Positions 4,951 through 5,866 of a stretch of 5,866 bases of DNA are shown here, in pieces; the first letter of the stretch is position 1, and each line of letters begins with the position of its first letter. The position numbers and the translations under genes are program-made. The notes below the pieces were generated by a model, which saw only the letters and a list, made by a program, of their open reading frames with translations, had not been told where the DNA came from and did not search any database. The stretch comes from Methanoculleus sp. UBA77 (GTDB lineage: Archaea; Halobacteriota; Methanomicrobia; Methanomicrobiales; Methanoculleaceae): positions 9,110 through 14,975 of the forward strand of contig DALN01000083.1 in the NCBI GenBank assembly GCA_002499455.1, written 5' to 3'.

Positions 4951-5866
4951 ATGAAGCATCTTCACGTTATCCTCATCCTCTGCCTCCTCCTCCTCCCGGC
5001 GGCGGCTGCAGAGACCCCCCGCCCGGCCGAAAGCCCGGTGGAGGCGCCCGTCGACCGGCTTGAGATCGACGACGCGGTGAAGCAGGCGTCGCCCTACTAC
5101 TACGTCATGCTCGTCGGGACCGACGATGAGCGGGAGAACCTGCTCGGCTACATCGATCGCTCCCCTCGCTCCGCCGAAGAGAAAGAAGCGATGAAGGAGT
5201 CTCTCGGGGAGATCTGGGAGAAATACCCGGTGGTGCACGAGACCGAAGGCTCGGTGACCCGGATCAGGTTCGCCCCGGCGGCGGGGGAGGACCCGGTCCT
5301 GACCGATGAGGAGAACGCCCGGCTTGCGGATATCTCCCGGGCCATGGCGGAGGCGTTTGCCGCCACGCCTACGGGCACGCAGGCCACCTGGTACGACCTC
5401 TCCGTCTGGCTCATCAGGACGGACGGACAGGGGAGCGAGGCCTGGAACCGGACCTATCCCGCCGGTGATCATGCAGATGTCGCGGCGGTGCTCCAGGCGG
5501 ACGACGGAGGATACCTGATCGCCGGAAATACCGGGTTCCGCGATGCCCTGCTGATCCGGACGGACGCCGACGGCAACGAGGTCTGGAGGAAGACCTACGG
5601 CGGGCCGGACTGGGACAGCGCGCGTGCCGTGGTCGCGGCCGGTGACGGGCACTACGTCGTCGCCGGGAGCACCGGCTGGACGCCGGAGAAGGATACGCAG
5701 AGCGCCTGGGTCTTCAAGGTCGCGCCGGACGGTCGGGAGGTCTGGAGCCGGACGTTTCCCGGGGACGGGCTCTTCTCGACGGTCGCCATGACCGACGACG
5801 GCGGATTCATCCTCGGCGGGAAGAGGAATGCCGGGACCGATGATGCATGGCTGGTCAAGGTCGACC
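4951..5866 (+). CDS. Secreted propeller-type repeat protein, N-terminal part (runs off the window)
   Basis: The ATG opens a frame that stays open to the window end (305 codons seen). Residues 1-20 (MKHLHVILILCLLLLPAAAA) are a signal peptide with a cleavable AAA-E junction. The Cys at 11 is not in a lipobox. Residues about 21-145 form an acidic, mostly helical region that I do not recognise (VDRLEIDDAVKQASPYY; a helix at 75-90). From about 150 a repeat of 45-55 residues begins: SVWLIRTDGQGSEAWNRTY, then ADDGGYLIAGNT, LLIRTDADGNEVWRKTYGG, GDGHYVVAGST, WVFKVAPDGREVWSRTF and TDDGGFILGG. Each unit couples a W..T/K.D..G.E.W turn to a DGGYxxAG strand, as in beta-propeller proteins of methanogen surfaces. 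About three units are visible and more probably follow. It is likely exported and extracellular, perhaps binding or structural; nothing shows an enzymatic role. Expression should depend on the promoter at 4830 and the structured leader. Confidence 0.88.
   Translation, partial: MKHLHVILILCLLLLPAAAAETPRPAESPVEAPVDRLEIDDAVKQASPYYYVMLVGTDDERENLLGYIDRSPRSAEEKEAMKESLGEIWEKYPVVHETEGSVTRIRFAPAAGEDPVLTDEENARLADISRAMAEAFAATPTGTQATWYDLSVWLIRTDGQGSEAWNRTYPAGDHADVAAVLQADDGGYLIAGNTGFRDALLIRTDADGNEVWRKTYGGPDWDSARAVVAAGDGHYVVAGSTGWTPEKDTQSAWVFKVAPDGREVWSRTFPGDGLFSTVAMTDDGGFILGGKRNAGTDDAWLVKVD

Noticed and set aside
3946..5652. A 568-codon open frame on the minus strand
   Set aside because: It runs antisense through two complete small genes, two intergenic gaps and the repeat-protein gene. 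Its product is Arg/Gly/Pro/His-rich with no domain, and the plus-strand genes have signal peptides, ribosome sites and paralogy. It is a by-product of GC-rich codon usage.

Overview
The window looks like a GC-rich archaeal chromosome segment, most likely from a methanogen of the order Methanomicrobiales (Methanoculleus-like). This is a family-level impression from the protein types, not a database match. The support is: A/T-rich TATA boxes standing out of GC-rich DNA with purine-rich BRE-like sequence before them; a PGF-CTERM archaeosortase signal; a membrane-anchored double winged-helix regulator; secreted proteins rich in N-glycosylation sequons; and a propeller-type repeat protein with DGGYxxAG repeats of the kind common in these methanogens.

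Left part (1-1861). The window opens in the last codons of a probable MntA-type nucleotidyltransferase, overlapping by ATGA with a complete HepT/DUF86 HEPN toxin: a type VII MntA-HepT toxin-antitoxin pair. Two minus-strand genes follow, a GNAT (RimJ/RimL-like) acetyltransferase whose end overlaps hepT tail to tail, and a membrane-anchored transcription factor with two winged-helix domains.

Middle (1862-4185). A divergent promoter region with a strong TATA box leads into a tightly packed plus-strand operon of envelope proteins: a 45-codon leader ORF or gene remnant, a single-pass glycoprotein-like protein, a secreted Ig-like plus carboxypeptidase-regulatory-like protein ending in PGF-CTERM, and a small membrane-anchored protein. 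Consecutive genes overlap by 4 to 8 bases.

Right part (4186-5866). A paralogue of that small membrane protein follows behind its own weak promoter. Next comes a promoter nearly identical to the one at 1951-1977, a leader with a perfect 9-bp inverted repeat around a 6-bp hairpin, and the start of a large secreted repeat protein cut by the window end.

How it may fit together (inference). The right two thirds read as one cell-envelope locus: a membrane-anchored regulator beside a set of exported, probably glycosylated or lipid-anchored proteins, driven by at least two and perhaps three promoters of the same design. The most notable points are the recurring promoter module, the structured leader before the repeat protein, and the 45-codon ORF, which combines that promoter type with a fragment resembling the propeller repeat and so may be the scar of a deleted paralogue. 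I found no CRISPR array, tRNA, rRNA, transposase or phage gene.
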